NCBI GenBank assembly: GCA_947475165.1 | Contig: CANJLD010000002.1 | Coordinates: 186,001-250,000 of the forward strand | Origin: Bacteroidota bacterium | GTDB lineage: Bacteria > Bacteroidota > Bacteroidia > Chitinophagales > LD1 | Reading direction: 5' to 3' | DNA: 64,000 nt | Part shown: one piece after another, positions 45,293 to 53,117 of the stretch | Numbering within the stretch: position 1 is the first letter of the stretch | Layout of the letters: every line of letters starts with the position of its first letter | Notes under the pieces: generated by a model | What the model saw: only the letters and a program-made list of their open reading frames with translations | Told to the model about the DNA's origin: nothing | Databases searched by the model: none | Translations under genes and position numbers: made by a program

Positions 45293-45756
45293 ACCGACAT
45301 CCTTTTTATTTAAATGATTATAAAATACTGATAATGACTGCTAATAATTTGTTAATCTGCTCAACTGCCTTTTTCTTGCTACACTGCGAAAAATCACATT
45401 CAGCGAATTTTCGCAACAAATATATAAAAGCTCAAACGAACTATTGTGGAAAACATTGTATTGTTTCTGTTAAAAAACGGAAAAAGGCAATTGAAGCGTA
45501 AAATGGAGGCGTTGAAGCGTACAAAAGCATGAAACGCCCCTCCGCACAATTCGTAATTTGTTTTTTGCTCACCTTTAACTCAACGGAGTTGAGTGATAGC
45601 CATTCACGAAGAATTGCATTTGGATAAAATACTTAAAGGTCTTACACCCGATGAGATTAAGGAGAGGTTGGGGAAGAAGAAGGAGTGAGAGTATGCTTTC
45701 AATGCGCCTGTTACAACTAACCCCACGCTTACGCAGTTTTTTTATTTTCAATACCT
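45293..45756. other. 464-bp gap with little coding signal
   Basis: AT-rich upstream region of the 45292 gene, then a perfect hexamer palindrome pair CTCAACGGAGTTGAG at 45579-45593 and a short frame that looks like the C-terminus of a lost gene (45593-45688). No RNA gene or promoter consensus was recognised apart from a weak TATTTTCA box just before 45757. Confidence 0.5.
45593..45688 (+). pseudogene. 31-residue gene remnant or small ORF
   Basis: A GTG-started frame encodes an amphipathic, charged peptide ending HLDKILKGLTPDEIKERLGKKKE, which reads like the C-terminal helix-turn-helix or tail of a longer protein (compare GLTPEEI-type tails of Rpn/PD-(D/E)XK transposase-like proteins). No upstream part of such a protein is visible, so it is most likely a remnant. 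Confidence 0.3.
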
Positions 45757-46671
45757 GTGACTAAGCGGCAAAAGATTTTACTTGGTATTCCATATTTTGT
45801 TTACGCCATACTATTTGTGGGCATGATGGTATCTTTTATATCCTCAGATGAAAGCAGGGGAATAGGCAGTGCAGCGTTATTAGTATTTATTTTTCTTCTG
45901 GTTTTAGTATTGCTTACGGTATTAATTCCATTCTCCATCGGTGTCATAATATCGCTGCTAAGTTTTAGCAGAGTCTCAGTTACCGGTGGTGCCATAATTG
46001 TTCATTGGCTTTTCTTAACCGTACTTGGGTATTTCGGCAGCATAATAGTCTGGAAACAATTTCATCCGGTTGCCCCGTCTGCTTGTGTTCAAGGCGATTG
46101 CAAAAATGGCAACGGCATAAAAATTTATTTTGACCAAGGTTTAGAAAAGGGAACTTGGAAAGATGGAAAACTGGAGGGCAACTGCTACCAATTATTTGGA
46201 AAAACATCTGAGTTTTCCGGAGATAGCTATGAAGGCGAATTTAAGCGGGGAGTATATTGGGGTAAAGGAACTTACTATGATGAAAGCGAAGATTCTAAAT
46301 ATGTTGGCAATTGGGTCAAAGGAAAACCAAATGGCAAAGGGCTTGCCACTTGGGGCGAGAAATCTAAATTTCCCGGCAGGTATTACGATGGAGAATGGAA
46401 AGACGGATTAATGCATGGTTATGGAACAAAGTTCTGGGGCAAAGCAGAGGTTGACAAATACACTAACAATAAGTATACAGGCGAATGGAAAAACGACAAA
46501 ATGGACGGATTTGGCAAATACGATTGGGCAGACGGCAGCTACTATGAAGGGCCTTGGAAAAATGATGAACAAGATGGAGATGGCATTTATGTGTTTAAGG
46601 ATGGAGAGGTTTTTAAAGGACACTGGGAGAATGGCTACTGCGAAGTACTTGCGAAGAAAATGGGGCTTTGA
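45757..46671 (+). CDS. Membrane-anchored MORN-repeat protein
   Basis: A 304-residue protein starting with GTG at 45757. Three hydrophobic segments occupy about residues 8-30, 42-70 and 75-100; the rest is a run of about seven MORN repeats (YEGEFKRGVYWGKGTYY, YVGNWVKGKPNGKGLATW, YDGEWKDGLMHGYGTKF, YTGEWKNDKMDGFGKYDW, YEGPWKNDEQDGDGIYVF, FKGHWENGYC). MORN repeats form elongated beta hairpins that bind partners or lipids. No partner is suggested by the neighbours. Confidence 0.85.
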   Translation: MTKRQKILLGIPYFVYAILFVGMMVSFISSDESRGIGSAALLVFIFLLVLVLLTVLIPFSIGVIISLLSFSRVSVTGGAIIVHWLFLTVLGYFGSIIVWKQFHPVAPSACVQGDCKNGNGIKIYFDQGLEKGTWKDGKLEGNCYQLFGKTSEFSGDSYEGEFKRGVYWGKGTYYDESEDSKYVGNWVKGKPNGKGLATWGEKSKFPGRYYDGEWKDGLMHGYGTKFWGKAEVDKYTNNKYTGEWKNDKMDGFGKYDWADGSYYEGPWKNDEQDGDGIYVFKDGEVFKGHWENGYCEVLAKKMGL

Positions 46672-46773
46672 TGTTTCGGCATTCTATGACAAAACCAAAT
46701 CTGTGCAAAGCGAGGAACCTGTCGCGCCAGCTGGCGCAAGAATGTAGCCAGGCAAACGAGCCGGGCTTTTGCC

Positions 46774-46818
46774 GTTGTTGGTGTTTTAGTATCGGCTCTG
46801 CGATAAGTCACCAACAAC
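46774..46818. terminator. Hairpin between convergent genes
   Basis: GTTGTTGGTG (46774-46783) pairs perfectly with CACCAACAAC (46809-46818), with an inner TATCG/CGATA stem. No T run follows on either strand, so it may be a transcript-end structure rather than a classical terminator. A 14-bp palindrome GCGCCAGCTGGCGC lies just upstream (46724-46737). Confidence 0.5.
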
Positions 46819-46866
46819 TATTCTATCGAGTACACCTGTTTCAATTCCGCACTCAACATTCCACAT

Positions 46867-47109
46867 TCACTTCAATCTCTCCACAATCCAACCCTCACCG
46901 GTCGCCACCGTTTCTAACTTAAACTCCCTACCGGTTGCCTTCGTAACCCGGCTCAACATCTGCCCCGGTCCGTTTTTCTGCTGCCAATCGGCTTTCTCAA
47001 TCAGCAAAATTTCCCCCGGCTGCAAATGCATCACAGCAGTCCTCGCCACCGAGCTACTCCCGCGCTTCAAAACAAACTTGCTCGCCTCCTCCTTTGTAAG
47101 CTTCTTCAT
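46867..47109 (-). CDS. Small conserved-looking protein of unknown function
   Basis: 80 residues from ATG 47109 (MKKLTKEEASKFVLKRGSSS); the frame is open to 47151 but the inner ATG gives a natural N-terminus. It is basic, with a short helix followed by a beta-rich part (MHLQPGEILLIEKADW, REFKLETVATGEGWIVERL) and might bind DNA or RNA. No signal peptide. Not recognised. Confidence 0.65.
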   Translation of the reverse strand: MKKLTKEEASKFVLKRGSSSVARTAVMHLQPGEILLIEKADWQQKNGPGQMLSRVTKATGREFKLETVATGEGWIVERLK

Positions 47110-47670
47110 AAACTGTATTTTATTATTAAATGATTTTCCGTATCCATACACCTATTACCCTCTATGCAATTTCTTACAATAAATAGCTTTTGTATTGGCT
47201 GTTCTCTATTGTGTTCTATGTGCCTATGTGTTTAATAATTTGTTCTCAGTGGTAAATATCTACTCCATAATCACCCATATTCCATCCAAAAATCAACATT
47301 TTTCAATCAAAACAACAAATTTACCTGCTTATACCCCCTTTCGGTCTTATCATAAGCGGCTTCCGCCTGTCAATAATTATCTTCTGCCTTCCAATAATCG
47401 GCTTCGGTCATCCAATAATTATCTTCCGTCTTCCAGTAATCAGCTTCGGTCTTCTCATAATTAGTAGCTACACATCACTAATCATCATCTTTATACCCAA
47501 AAATAACATCTATCTTTCAATAATTCTAATTCGCCTTGCCTTAAATCGTTGCGGTCTTAACATTATTTCCTACTGCCTTATACAATTCAATTACTCTCCA
47601 TTTATTTCTCATGTCTGTTCGCTTATATTTTGTATTCGGCTGTTCCTCCCCTTTAGTGGTCGGGGGTTAT
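47110..47670. other. Long non-coding stretch holding a 21-bp tandem array
   Basis: About 560 bp with a marked shortage of G on the plus strand. It holds the 21-bp array (47339-47464) and, on the minus strand, a run that reads as a decayed 7-residue repeat between about 47310 and 47482, with weaker related units near 47530-47590. Nothing else is recognised. Confidence 0.6.
47339..47464 (-). repeat. Six 21-bp tandem repeats (minus strand encodes a [DN]YWKTE[AD] repeat)
   Basis: Six contiguous units of exactly 21 bp: 47339-47359, 47360-47380, 47381-47401, 47402-47422, 47423-47443, 47444-47464, consensus CTTCnGnCTTCCAATAATnnn. Read on the minus strand they encode NYEKTEA, DYWKTED, NYWMTEA, DYWKAED, NY(stop)QAEA, AYDKTER; the stop is TGA exactly where Trp (TGG) is expected. 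There is no start codon. This looks like a decayed repeat-protein gene or a minisatellite derived from one. Confidence 0.8.
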
Positions 47671-47700
47671 TTTGTCCCGTCCTCTGAATAATTACATTTG
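47671..47700 (+). promoter_or_regulatory. Promoter TTTG-N18-TACATTTG of manC
   Basis: TTTG at 47671-47674 and TACATTTG at 47693-47700 with an 18-nt spacer, the best full Bacteroidota promoter match in the window. ATG 47724 is 23 nt downstream. Confidence 0.75.
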
Positions 47701-47723
47701 CGCCCTCTTAAAATAATGCACAA

Positions 47724-48803
47724 ATGAGCAACACATACGTTGCAATAATGGCGGGTGGAATTGGAAGTCGTTTTTGGCCCGAAAGCCGCACCGCCAAACC
47801 CAAGCAATTTCTCGATATCCTCGGAACAGGCAAAACCCTGCTGCAAATGACTTACGACAGGTTCCTTAAAATCATCCCTGCCGAAAACATCTACATAGTA
47901 ACTGCCGATGCTTATCAGCAATTGGTAAAAGAGCAGTTGCCAAACATGAGTGACGGGCAAATTCTGAAAGAACCCATGCGCAGAAACACCGCGCCCTGCA
48001 TCACTTACGCCTGCGATAAAATCTACGCGCGCGATAAAAATGCCACCATCATAGTTGCCGCCAGCGACCACCTTATATTAGAGGAGCAGAAGTTTCTTGA
48101 TGTAGTGGCTAAGTGCATTGATTTTGTTGCCGACAATACTTATTTAGTTACCATTGGCGTAAAGCCAACCAAGCCTTCTACGGGTTACGGCTACATTCAA
48201 TACCAGGACGATAAAGCCCATGGCGATTTCTTTCAGGTAAAAACCTTCACCGAAAAACCCACGCACGAAATTGCCCGCACTTTTTTAAAGAGCGGAGATT
48301 TTCTTTGGAACAGCGGAATGTTTGTTTGGAAAGCAAAAACACTTTTACGCGCAGTGGTTAAACATTTGCCTGAAGTTGCAGAAGCTTTCCGCGAGGGCAA
48401 TAAATTTTACGATACAAAAGGCGAGGCAAAGTTTTTGCAGGAAGCCTATTCGCAGTGCACAAATATTTCGATTGACTATGGTGTGATGGAGAAGGCAGAT
48501 AACGTTTACACCATTCCCGCACAATTCGGTTGGAGCGATATCGGCTCGTGGGATTCGCTTTACGAAGTATATCATCACGATTACCTTGGCAATGCGGTAG
48601 CAGGAGAAAACGTAAAAATTTACGATTCAGCCAACAACATGATTATGGTGCCGAAAGATAAACTGGTGGTTCTGCAAGGCTTAAGTGGCTATTGTGTAAT
48701 AGACACCGGTGATGTGTTGCTCGTATGCGAAAAAAGCAAAGAGCAGGAGATAAAGCAGATAACGGTTGATTTGAAAGTTGCAGACTTTGATAAATACCTT
48801 TAA
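47724..48803 (+). CDS. manC: Mannose-1-phosphate guanylyltransferase
   Basis: A 359-residue nucleotidyltransferase that makes GDP-mannose from mannose-1-phosphate and GTP. The signature YVAIMAGGIGSRFWPESRTAKPKQFLDI is at residues 4-31, with VAASDHLI, KPSTGYGYIQY, FTEKPT and WNSGMFVWKA downstream, and a short left-handed-helix C-terminus without the isomerase (cupin) domain found in longer bifunctional versions. Feeds glycan synthesis; no glycosyltransferase cluster is adjacent. Confidence 0.93.
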   Translation: MSNTYVAIMAGGIGSRFWPESRTAKPKQFLDILGTGKTLLQMTYDRFLKIIPAENIYIVTADAYQQLVKEQLPNMSDGQILKEPMRRNTAPCITYACDKIYARDKNATIIVAASDHLILEEQKFLDVVAKCIDFVADNTYLVTIGVKPTKPSTGYGYIQYQDDKAHGDFFQVKTFTEKPTHEIARTFLKSGDFLWNSGMFVWKAKTLLRAVVKHLPEVAEAFREGNKFYDTKGEAKFLQEAYSQCTNISIDYGVMEKADNVYTIPAQFGWSDIGSWDSLYEVYHHDYLGNAVAGENVKIYDSANNMIMVPKDKLVVLQGLSGYCVIDTGDVLLVCEKSKEQEIKQITVDLKVADFDKYL

Positions 48804-48808
48804 TGAGA

Positions 48809-48874
48809 TAATTAGCAGATTAGCGAATGACTTGATTGAATTCAACATATGCTAATTTGCTAATCTGCTAATTA
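48809..48874. repeat. Inverted repeat built from TTAGCAGA/GCTAATCT units
   Basis: Arms 48809-48828 and 48855-48874 match 19 of 20 positions (core TTAGCAGATTAGC / GCTAATCTGCTAA), with a 26-bp loop. It fills the gap between manC and the aminotransferase gene, and can form a transcript hairpin. Same style as the CACAGATT palindrome at 44667-44726. Confidence 0.75.
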
Positions 48875-48881
48875 GCCAATC

Positions 48882-50036
48882 ATGAACTTTCCTTCTTCCA
48901 TTAATTCCAAACTCCCCAACACAGGCACTACCATTTTTACGGTAATGAGTGCACTGGCGAAGGAGCATAATGCGATAAATCTTTCGCAGGGCTTTCCTGA
49001 TTTTAATCCTCATCCTGTTTTGGTAGAAGAAGTAGAGAAGGCAATGAAGAGCAACTTTAATCAGTATGCTCCGATGGCGGGCTATCTGCCGTTGCGCGAA
49101 CGAATTGCAGAGAAGGCAGAATCGCTCTACGGAACAAATGTGGATGCTGACACGGAAGTGACGGTTACTGCCGGAGGAACACAGGCGATTTTCACCGCCA
49201 TCCTTTCAGTTATTCGCGAAGATGATGAAGTGATTTTGTTTGCACCTGCTTACGACAGCTATGCACCGGCTGTTGAACTTACCGGTGGCAAGGCTATCTT
49301 CTACGATTTAGAATCACCGGACTATAAAGTTGACTGGCAGAAAGTGAAGCGGCTGATTAACCAGCGCACGAAGATGATTATCATCAACACGCCACATAAT
49401 CCATCGGGTACTACTTTAAAGCCCGCAGATATGGCGGAGTTAGAGAAGCTGACCAAGGGCAGCGATATTATTATTATCAGCGATGAAGTTTACGAGCATA
49501 TAATTTTTGATGGAGCAAAACACGAAAGTGTGTTGCGCTATCCGAAACTTGCCGAGCGCAGTTTTGTAATTGGTAGTTTTGGGAAGACCTATCACACCAC
49601 CGGTTGGAAAGTAGGTTACTGCATTGCTCCTAAAAACCTGATGAATGAATTCCGCAAGGTGCATCAGTTTAATGTGTTTAGTGTAAGTTCTGTTGCACAG
49701 GTAGCATTTGCTGAAATTATAAGGCGCGAAGAACTTTATCTTGAACTCAATTCTTTCTATCAGCAAAAGCGTGATTATTTCCGCAGAGCTATTCAGTCAT
49801 CGCGCTTCAATTTATTGAAATGCGAAGGCACTTACTTTCAGTTGGTTTCATACAGTAAAATTTCTGACGAGCGCGATTTGGAATTTGTAAAACGCATGAC
49901 TAAAGAGAAAGGCGTAGCTGCTATTCCGGTTTCGGTTTTCTATCGTCATAACAACGACAGCAGCATTATCCGCTTTTGTTTTGCCAAAGAGGAAGAGACC
50001 CTGAAACGTGCGGCTGAGAAAATATCTTTGATGTAG
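48882..50036 (+). CDS. Methionine/glutamine aminotransferase (YbdL-type)
   Basis: A 384-residue fold-type I PLP aminotransferase: INLSQGFPDFNPHPVLVEEV, NQYAPMAGYLPLRERIAEK, TVTAGGTQAIFTAIL, NTPHNPSGTTL, ISDEVYEHIIFDG and the Schiff-base lysine in GSFGKTYHTTGWKVGYC. These match methionine aminotransferase YbdL and kynurenine/glutamine transaminase K. The gene 15 bp downstream encodes an omega-amidase, a pairing known in methionine salvage, where glutamine-dependent transamination of 2-oxo-4-methylthiobutyrate yields methionine and the amidase removes 2-oxoglutaramate. Confidence 0.92.
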   Translation: MNFPSSINSKLPNTGTTIFTVMSALAKEHNAINLSQGFPDFNPHPVLVEEVEKAMKSNFNQYAPMAGYLPLRERIAEKAESLYGTNVDADTEVTVTAGGTQAIFTAILSVIREDDEVILFAPAYDSYAPAVELTGGKAIFYDLESPDYKVDWQKVKRLINQRTKMIIINTPHNPSGTTLKPADMAELEKLTKGSDIIIISDEVYEHIIFDGAKHESVLRYPKLAERSFVIGSFGKTYHTTGWKVGYCIAPKNLMNEFRKVHQFNVFSVSSVAQVAFAEIIRREELYLELNSFYQQKRDYFRRAIQSSRFNLLKCEGTYFQLVSYSKISDERDLEFVKRMTKEKGVAAIPVSVFYRHNNDSSIIRFCFAKEEETLKRAAEKISLM

Positions 50037-50051
50037 TATCTTCACCACCGC

Positions 50052-50846
50052 ATGAAGAACCTTCGCGTTACTCTTATTCAATCTAACCTGCACTGGGAAA
50101 ATATTTCAGCCAATCTGGAAATGTTTTCGGAGAAGATAAACGCGATTGCCGAAACAGATTTGATTGTGCTGCCCGAAACCTTTACCACCGGCTTTAGCAT
50201 GAATCCGAAATTTGCGGAAGCAATGGATGGAAGTGCTGTTGAGTGGATGCGAAAATTTGCGAATGAAAAAGGTTGTGTTGTATGCGGTAGTTTAATGATT
50301 AACGATGACGGGAGATTTTACAATCGTTTAGTTTGGATGCAACCGGATGGCGAGTTTCTGACTTACGATAAACGTCACCTCTTCTGCATAAGCGATGAAC
50401 CAAAATTTTTTACTGCAGGAGAGGAAAGATTGATTGTTGAATTAAACGGATGGAAAATCTGCCCGTTGATTTGTTACGATTTGCGCTTCCCGGTTTGGGC
50501 GAGGAATCATAATGCAGAGTATGACATTTTGCTCTATGTTGCCAACTGGCCCGAAAGAAGAAATGTAGCATGGAAGACTCTGTTGCCTGCTCGTGCCATA
50601 GAAAATCAAGCGTATGTTATTGGTGTAAACCGCGTAGGCGTTGATGAGAAGAATATTTCTCACACCGGTGATTCGATGGCGATAGACGCTTTAGGAAAAA
50701 CACTTTACTATAAAGAACATGAAGAAGATGTTGCTACGATTGAATTGAATTATGAAGAGTTTAAGAAAGTAAGAGAGCAACTTCCTTTCTTAAACGATGC
50801 AGATGATTTTGTGCTGAATCCGAAACTGAAAATTAAAAGTCACTGA
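50052..50846 (+). CDS. Omega-amidase (YafV/Nit2-type carbon-nitrogen hydrolase)
   Basis: A 264-residue nitrilase-superfamily enzyme with the complete Glu-Lys-Cys triad: VLPETFTTGFSM (Glu about 42), TYDKRHLFCISDE (Lys about 107), and CPLICYDLRFPVW (Cys about 140). The closest family is YafV/Nit2 omega-amidase, hydrolysing 2-oxoglutaramate or 2-oxosuccinamate. Cotranscribed with the transaminase; its TGA overlaps the ATG of the next gene. Confidence 0.93.
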   Translation: MKNLRVTLIQSNLHWENISANLEMFSEKINAIAETDLIVLPETFTTGFSMNPKFAEAMDGSAVEWMRKFANEKGCVVCGSLMINDDGRFYNRLVWMQPDGEFLTYDKRHLFCISDEPKFFTAGEERLIVELNGWKICPLICYDLRFPVWARNHNAEYDILLYVANWPERRNVAWKTLLPARAIENQAYVIGVNRVGVDEKNISHTGDSMAIDALGKTLYYKEHEEDVATIELNYEEFKKVREQLPFLNDADDFVLNPKLKIKSH

Positions 50847-51208
50847 TGCCGCTGCTGAACGAACATAAAAACGAAGACGAAAAAAGCTTTGCGCTGCGCT
50901 GGTACGAAGTGCGCAATCGTGTGAAAAATGAATTTGGTCAGCGACCGGATATTAATGCCATGCTGTTTTTAATTGGCATGAACGAAGTGGGTGTTGTAAA
51001 AGAGAAATGGGAGAAAGAAGAAAAGCAGGATTTAATGCATGTAGCAGTTTGTAAACTTTTCAGCAGCGAAGGTTATTTCAATTTTATCGGCAACGATGAA
51101 GAGGGCTGGCCTGAATATGAAGTGGTGGAGAATATCCCAAAGCTTGTTTTAAAAGACCAAGATGAATTGCTGAAGAAAAAAATTGTAGAATATTTCGAGA
51201 CGTTGTAA
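50846..51208 (+). CDS. Conserved-looking protein of unknown function, third gene of the transaminase operon
   Basis: A 120-residue soluble, acidic, mainly helical protein (SFALRWYEVRNRVKNEFGQRPDINAMLFLIGMNEVGVVKEKWEKEEKQDLMHVAVCKLFSSEGYF). Not recognised. Translationally coupled to the omega-amidase gene (ATG at 50846 within the overlapping ..TGATG). Confidence 0.75.
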   Translation: MPLLNEHKNEDEKSFALRWYEVRNRVKNEFGQRPDINAMLFLIGMNEVGVVKEKWEKEEKQDLMHVAVCKLFSSEGYFNFIGNDEEGWPEYEVVENIPKLVLKDQDELLKKKIVEYFETL

Positions 51209-51210
51209 AA

Positions 51211-51627
51211 CTACCTCCACGTCTTTGCAAAGTATGGGGTGTAATCGTCACTTACCGCATCTTCCTGCTTCCAGTATTTCATGGTTACAACATGCCCATC
51301 ATTAGTTCGCAGTAATCTTCCGTAAATAGCATTGGTTACGTTGAATTCGTTTTGTGTAACCGCAACCGTAAATGTTGAAGGCGGTGGTGGTGGCGGAGGA
51401 GTTTCTGCCACCGGTGGTGCAACTACACCTTCTGCATTTGGTTCAACCTTCGGTGCCGCAGGTGCTGCAACTTTTGACGGTGGCGAAGCAATTACTACAA
51501 CGGTATAGCCATTTCCTTCCAGCAACCATTTCAAGAATTCAACGCGCTCGGGTTTGCAATTTTTTTCAACTACCGCACAACGCACTCCGTCAATTTCTTC
51601 AAATGGATGATTCTGATTGATTGCCAT
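51211..51627 (-). CDS. Protein of unknown function with proline-rich linker
   Basis: A 138-residue protein without signal peptide: an N-terminal 48-residue alpha/beta piece (EEIDGVRCAVVEKNCKPERVEFLKWLLEGNGYTVVVIA), a Pro/Ala-rich linker (about 49-86, including seven consecutive prolines) and a C-terminal 50-residue beta-rich piece (FTVAVTQNEFNVTNAIYGRLLRTNDGHVVTMKYWKQ). Not recognised. It begins 2 nt after the nuoN stop, so is probably cotranscribed. Confidence 0.7.
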   Translation of the reverse strand: MAINQNHPFEEIDGVRCAVVEKNCKPERVEFLKWLLEGNGYTVVVIASPPSKVAAPAAPKVEPNAEGVVAPPVAETPPPPPPPSTFTVAVTQNEFNVTNAIYGRLLRTNDGHVVTMKYWKQEDAVSDDYTPYFAKTWR

Positions 51628-51629
51628 AC

Positions 51630-53039
51630 TTAAAGGTTAGCCGCAAGGTTAAAGATGACATCAAACGTTCTGCTCAAAAATCCAATAACAAGAATTCCGA
51701 TTACACAAACTGCCAGTGCAGCAAGCACCGAAGTTTGAATAGAAAATTTTGGAAGCGGCTCGCTGCTTTCATCTACAAACATGGCTCGGATGATTCTCAA
51801 ATAATAGTAAAGTGAAATAACCATGTTAAGCGCAGCGATAATAATCAGCCACCAGGTGCCTATAGATGCACCGGTAGTGAGCAGAAATAATTTTCCAAAG
51901 AAACCTGCGGTTGGCGGAATGCCCGCTAACGAAAAAAGTGCGAGTGCCATAATCAATGCAAGCGTTGGGTTCGATTTGTAAAGTCCCTTGTAATCGTTTA
52001 CGGTTTCTTTACCGGTGCGGGAAGAAATAATGCTGATAACTCCAAATGCTGCAAGGTTGCTGAAGACATAAATCAATATGAAGTAAACCACACTTGCCAC
52101 ACCAATTTGCGAAGCAGAAGAAATTCCAATCAGCAAATAACCTACTTGCGCAATAGATGAAAAAGCAAAAAAGCGTTTCAGGTTTTGTTGGCGAAGAGCA
52201 AACAGATTTCCGACAATCATAGTAACAGCCGCAGAAACTGCAAGCGCGTAATACCATGTTTGTGCCAGCGGAGCAAATGTTTTGTAAAGCACAGTAATGA
52301 AAACAAAACTCATCGCTCCTTTTGAAACTACCGATAGAAAAGCAGTTACTGCAATTGGAGAACCTTCATATACATCAGCGGTCCATAAATGAAAAGGAAC
52401 TACAGAAAGTTTAAATGCAAAACCGGTGAAGAGTAGAATAAAAGCAAGCGTTTGCAATTGGCTTCCAACTAATGCCATTGGTATTTCTGAAAAGCTGATA
52501 GTGCCGGTTGTGCCGTACATCATCGAAATACCAAACAATAAAATGGCAGACGAAAAGGCAGATGACATAATCATTTTCATCGCGGCTTCGCTCGAAACCT
52601 TTTTATCTAAATCGAAATTGCAAAGTGCGGCGAGTGGAATTGTGGAAAGTTCAAGTCCGAGATAAAACATCAACAGGTTACCGCTACTCATCATAAAAAA
52701 CAGACCGAGTAAACTCGAAAACAAGAGGATAAAAAACTCCGGCAAGTGTTTATGATTCTTCAGCCATTCGTAACTCGTGAGCGAAATGATCAGCACGGCA
52801 AGGTTCAGGATGTTTTTTTCTAAAGCCAACAGATGATTGGTGCGGAACGAATCGCCAAAAAGATTGAACTCTTCGTTTCCGAAAAATCCGGTAACCACAT
52901 TTACAAGAAGTAAAATATTAGTAAGACGAAGAAGAGAAGTGTTGAGGGCGCGTCCGTCAATTTTCAGAAAAAGAAGAATGAAGATGATTGCGGTGAGCAT
53001 TATCTCGAACTTCATGGCAAAGATTGCGCTTAAATCCAA
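51630..53039 (-). CDS. nuoN: NADH-quinone oxidoreductase subunit N
   Basis: A 469-residue membrane protein with about 13-14 segments. Proton-channel residues lie in LGLELSTIPLAAL (segment 5 Glu), VVPFHLWTADVYEGSPIAVTAFLSVVSKGAM (Lys/His of segments 7-8) and the broken-helix region around LALFSLAGIPPTAGFFGKLFLL. It is one of the three antiporter-like subunits of complex I. Unusually, its upstream neighbour is prfA rather than nuoM. ATG 53015 (MKFEIMLT) is an alternative start. Confidence 0.93.
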   Translation of the reverse strand: MDLSAIFAMKFEIMLTAIIFILLFLKIDGRALNTSLLRLTNILLLVNVVTGFFGNEEFNLFGDSFRTNHLLALEKNILNLAVLIISLTSYEWLKNHKHLPEFFILLFSSLLGLFFMMSSGNLLMFYLGLELSTIPLAALCNFDLDKKVSSEAAMKMIMSSAFSSAILLFGISMMYGTTGTISFSEIPMALVGSQLQTLAFILLFTGFAFKLSVVPFHLWTADVYEGSPIAVTAFLSVVSKGAMSFVFITVLYKTFAPLAQTWYYALAVSAAVTMIVGNLFALRQQNLKRFFAFSSIAQVGYLLIGISSASQIGVASVVYFILIYVFSNLAAFGVISIISSRTGKETVNDYKGLYKSNPTLALIMALALFSLAGIPPTAGFFGKLFLLTTGASIGTWWLIIIAALNMVISLYYYLRIIRAMFVDESSEPLPKFSIQTSVLAALAVCVIGILVIGFLSRTFDVIFNLAANL

Positions 53040-53117
53040 ACTGGTTTATTGAATGGTTACTGCTAATGTAAACGAATTGATGAAATAGAAAAGAGTCGTC
53101 AATGTTGAAAATGGAAA

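Noticed and set aside
45283-45501. 72-codon plus-strand frame upstream of the MORN gene
   Set aside because: It begins inside the start of the minus-strand gene at 45292, covers its promoter region and has no family features.
46668-46922. 84-codon frame after the MORN gene
   Set aside because: Overlaps both the MORN stop and the 3' end of the minus gene at 46867, contains the hairpin, and reads as low-information Ser/Cys/Phe sequence.
47339-47464. Possible CRISPR array
   Set aside because: The 21-bp units are directly contiguous and diverged, with no constant-repeat/unique-spacer alternation and no cas genes nearby.
47195-47464. 89-codon plus-strand frame over the 21-bp array
   Set aside because: Its repeats (LPPSNNR-type) are low complexity, the upstream half is unlike any protein, and the minus-strand reading gives the more protein-like heptad.
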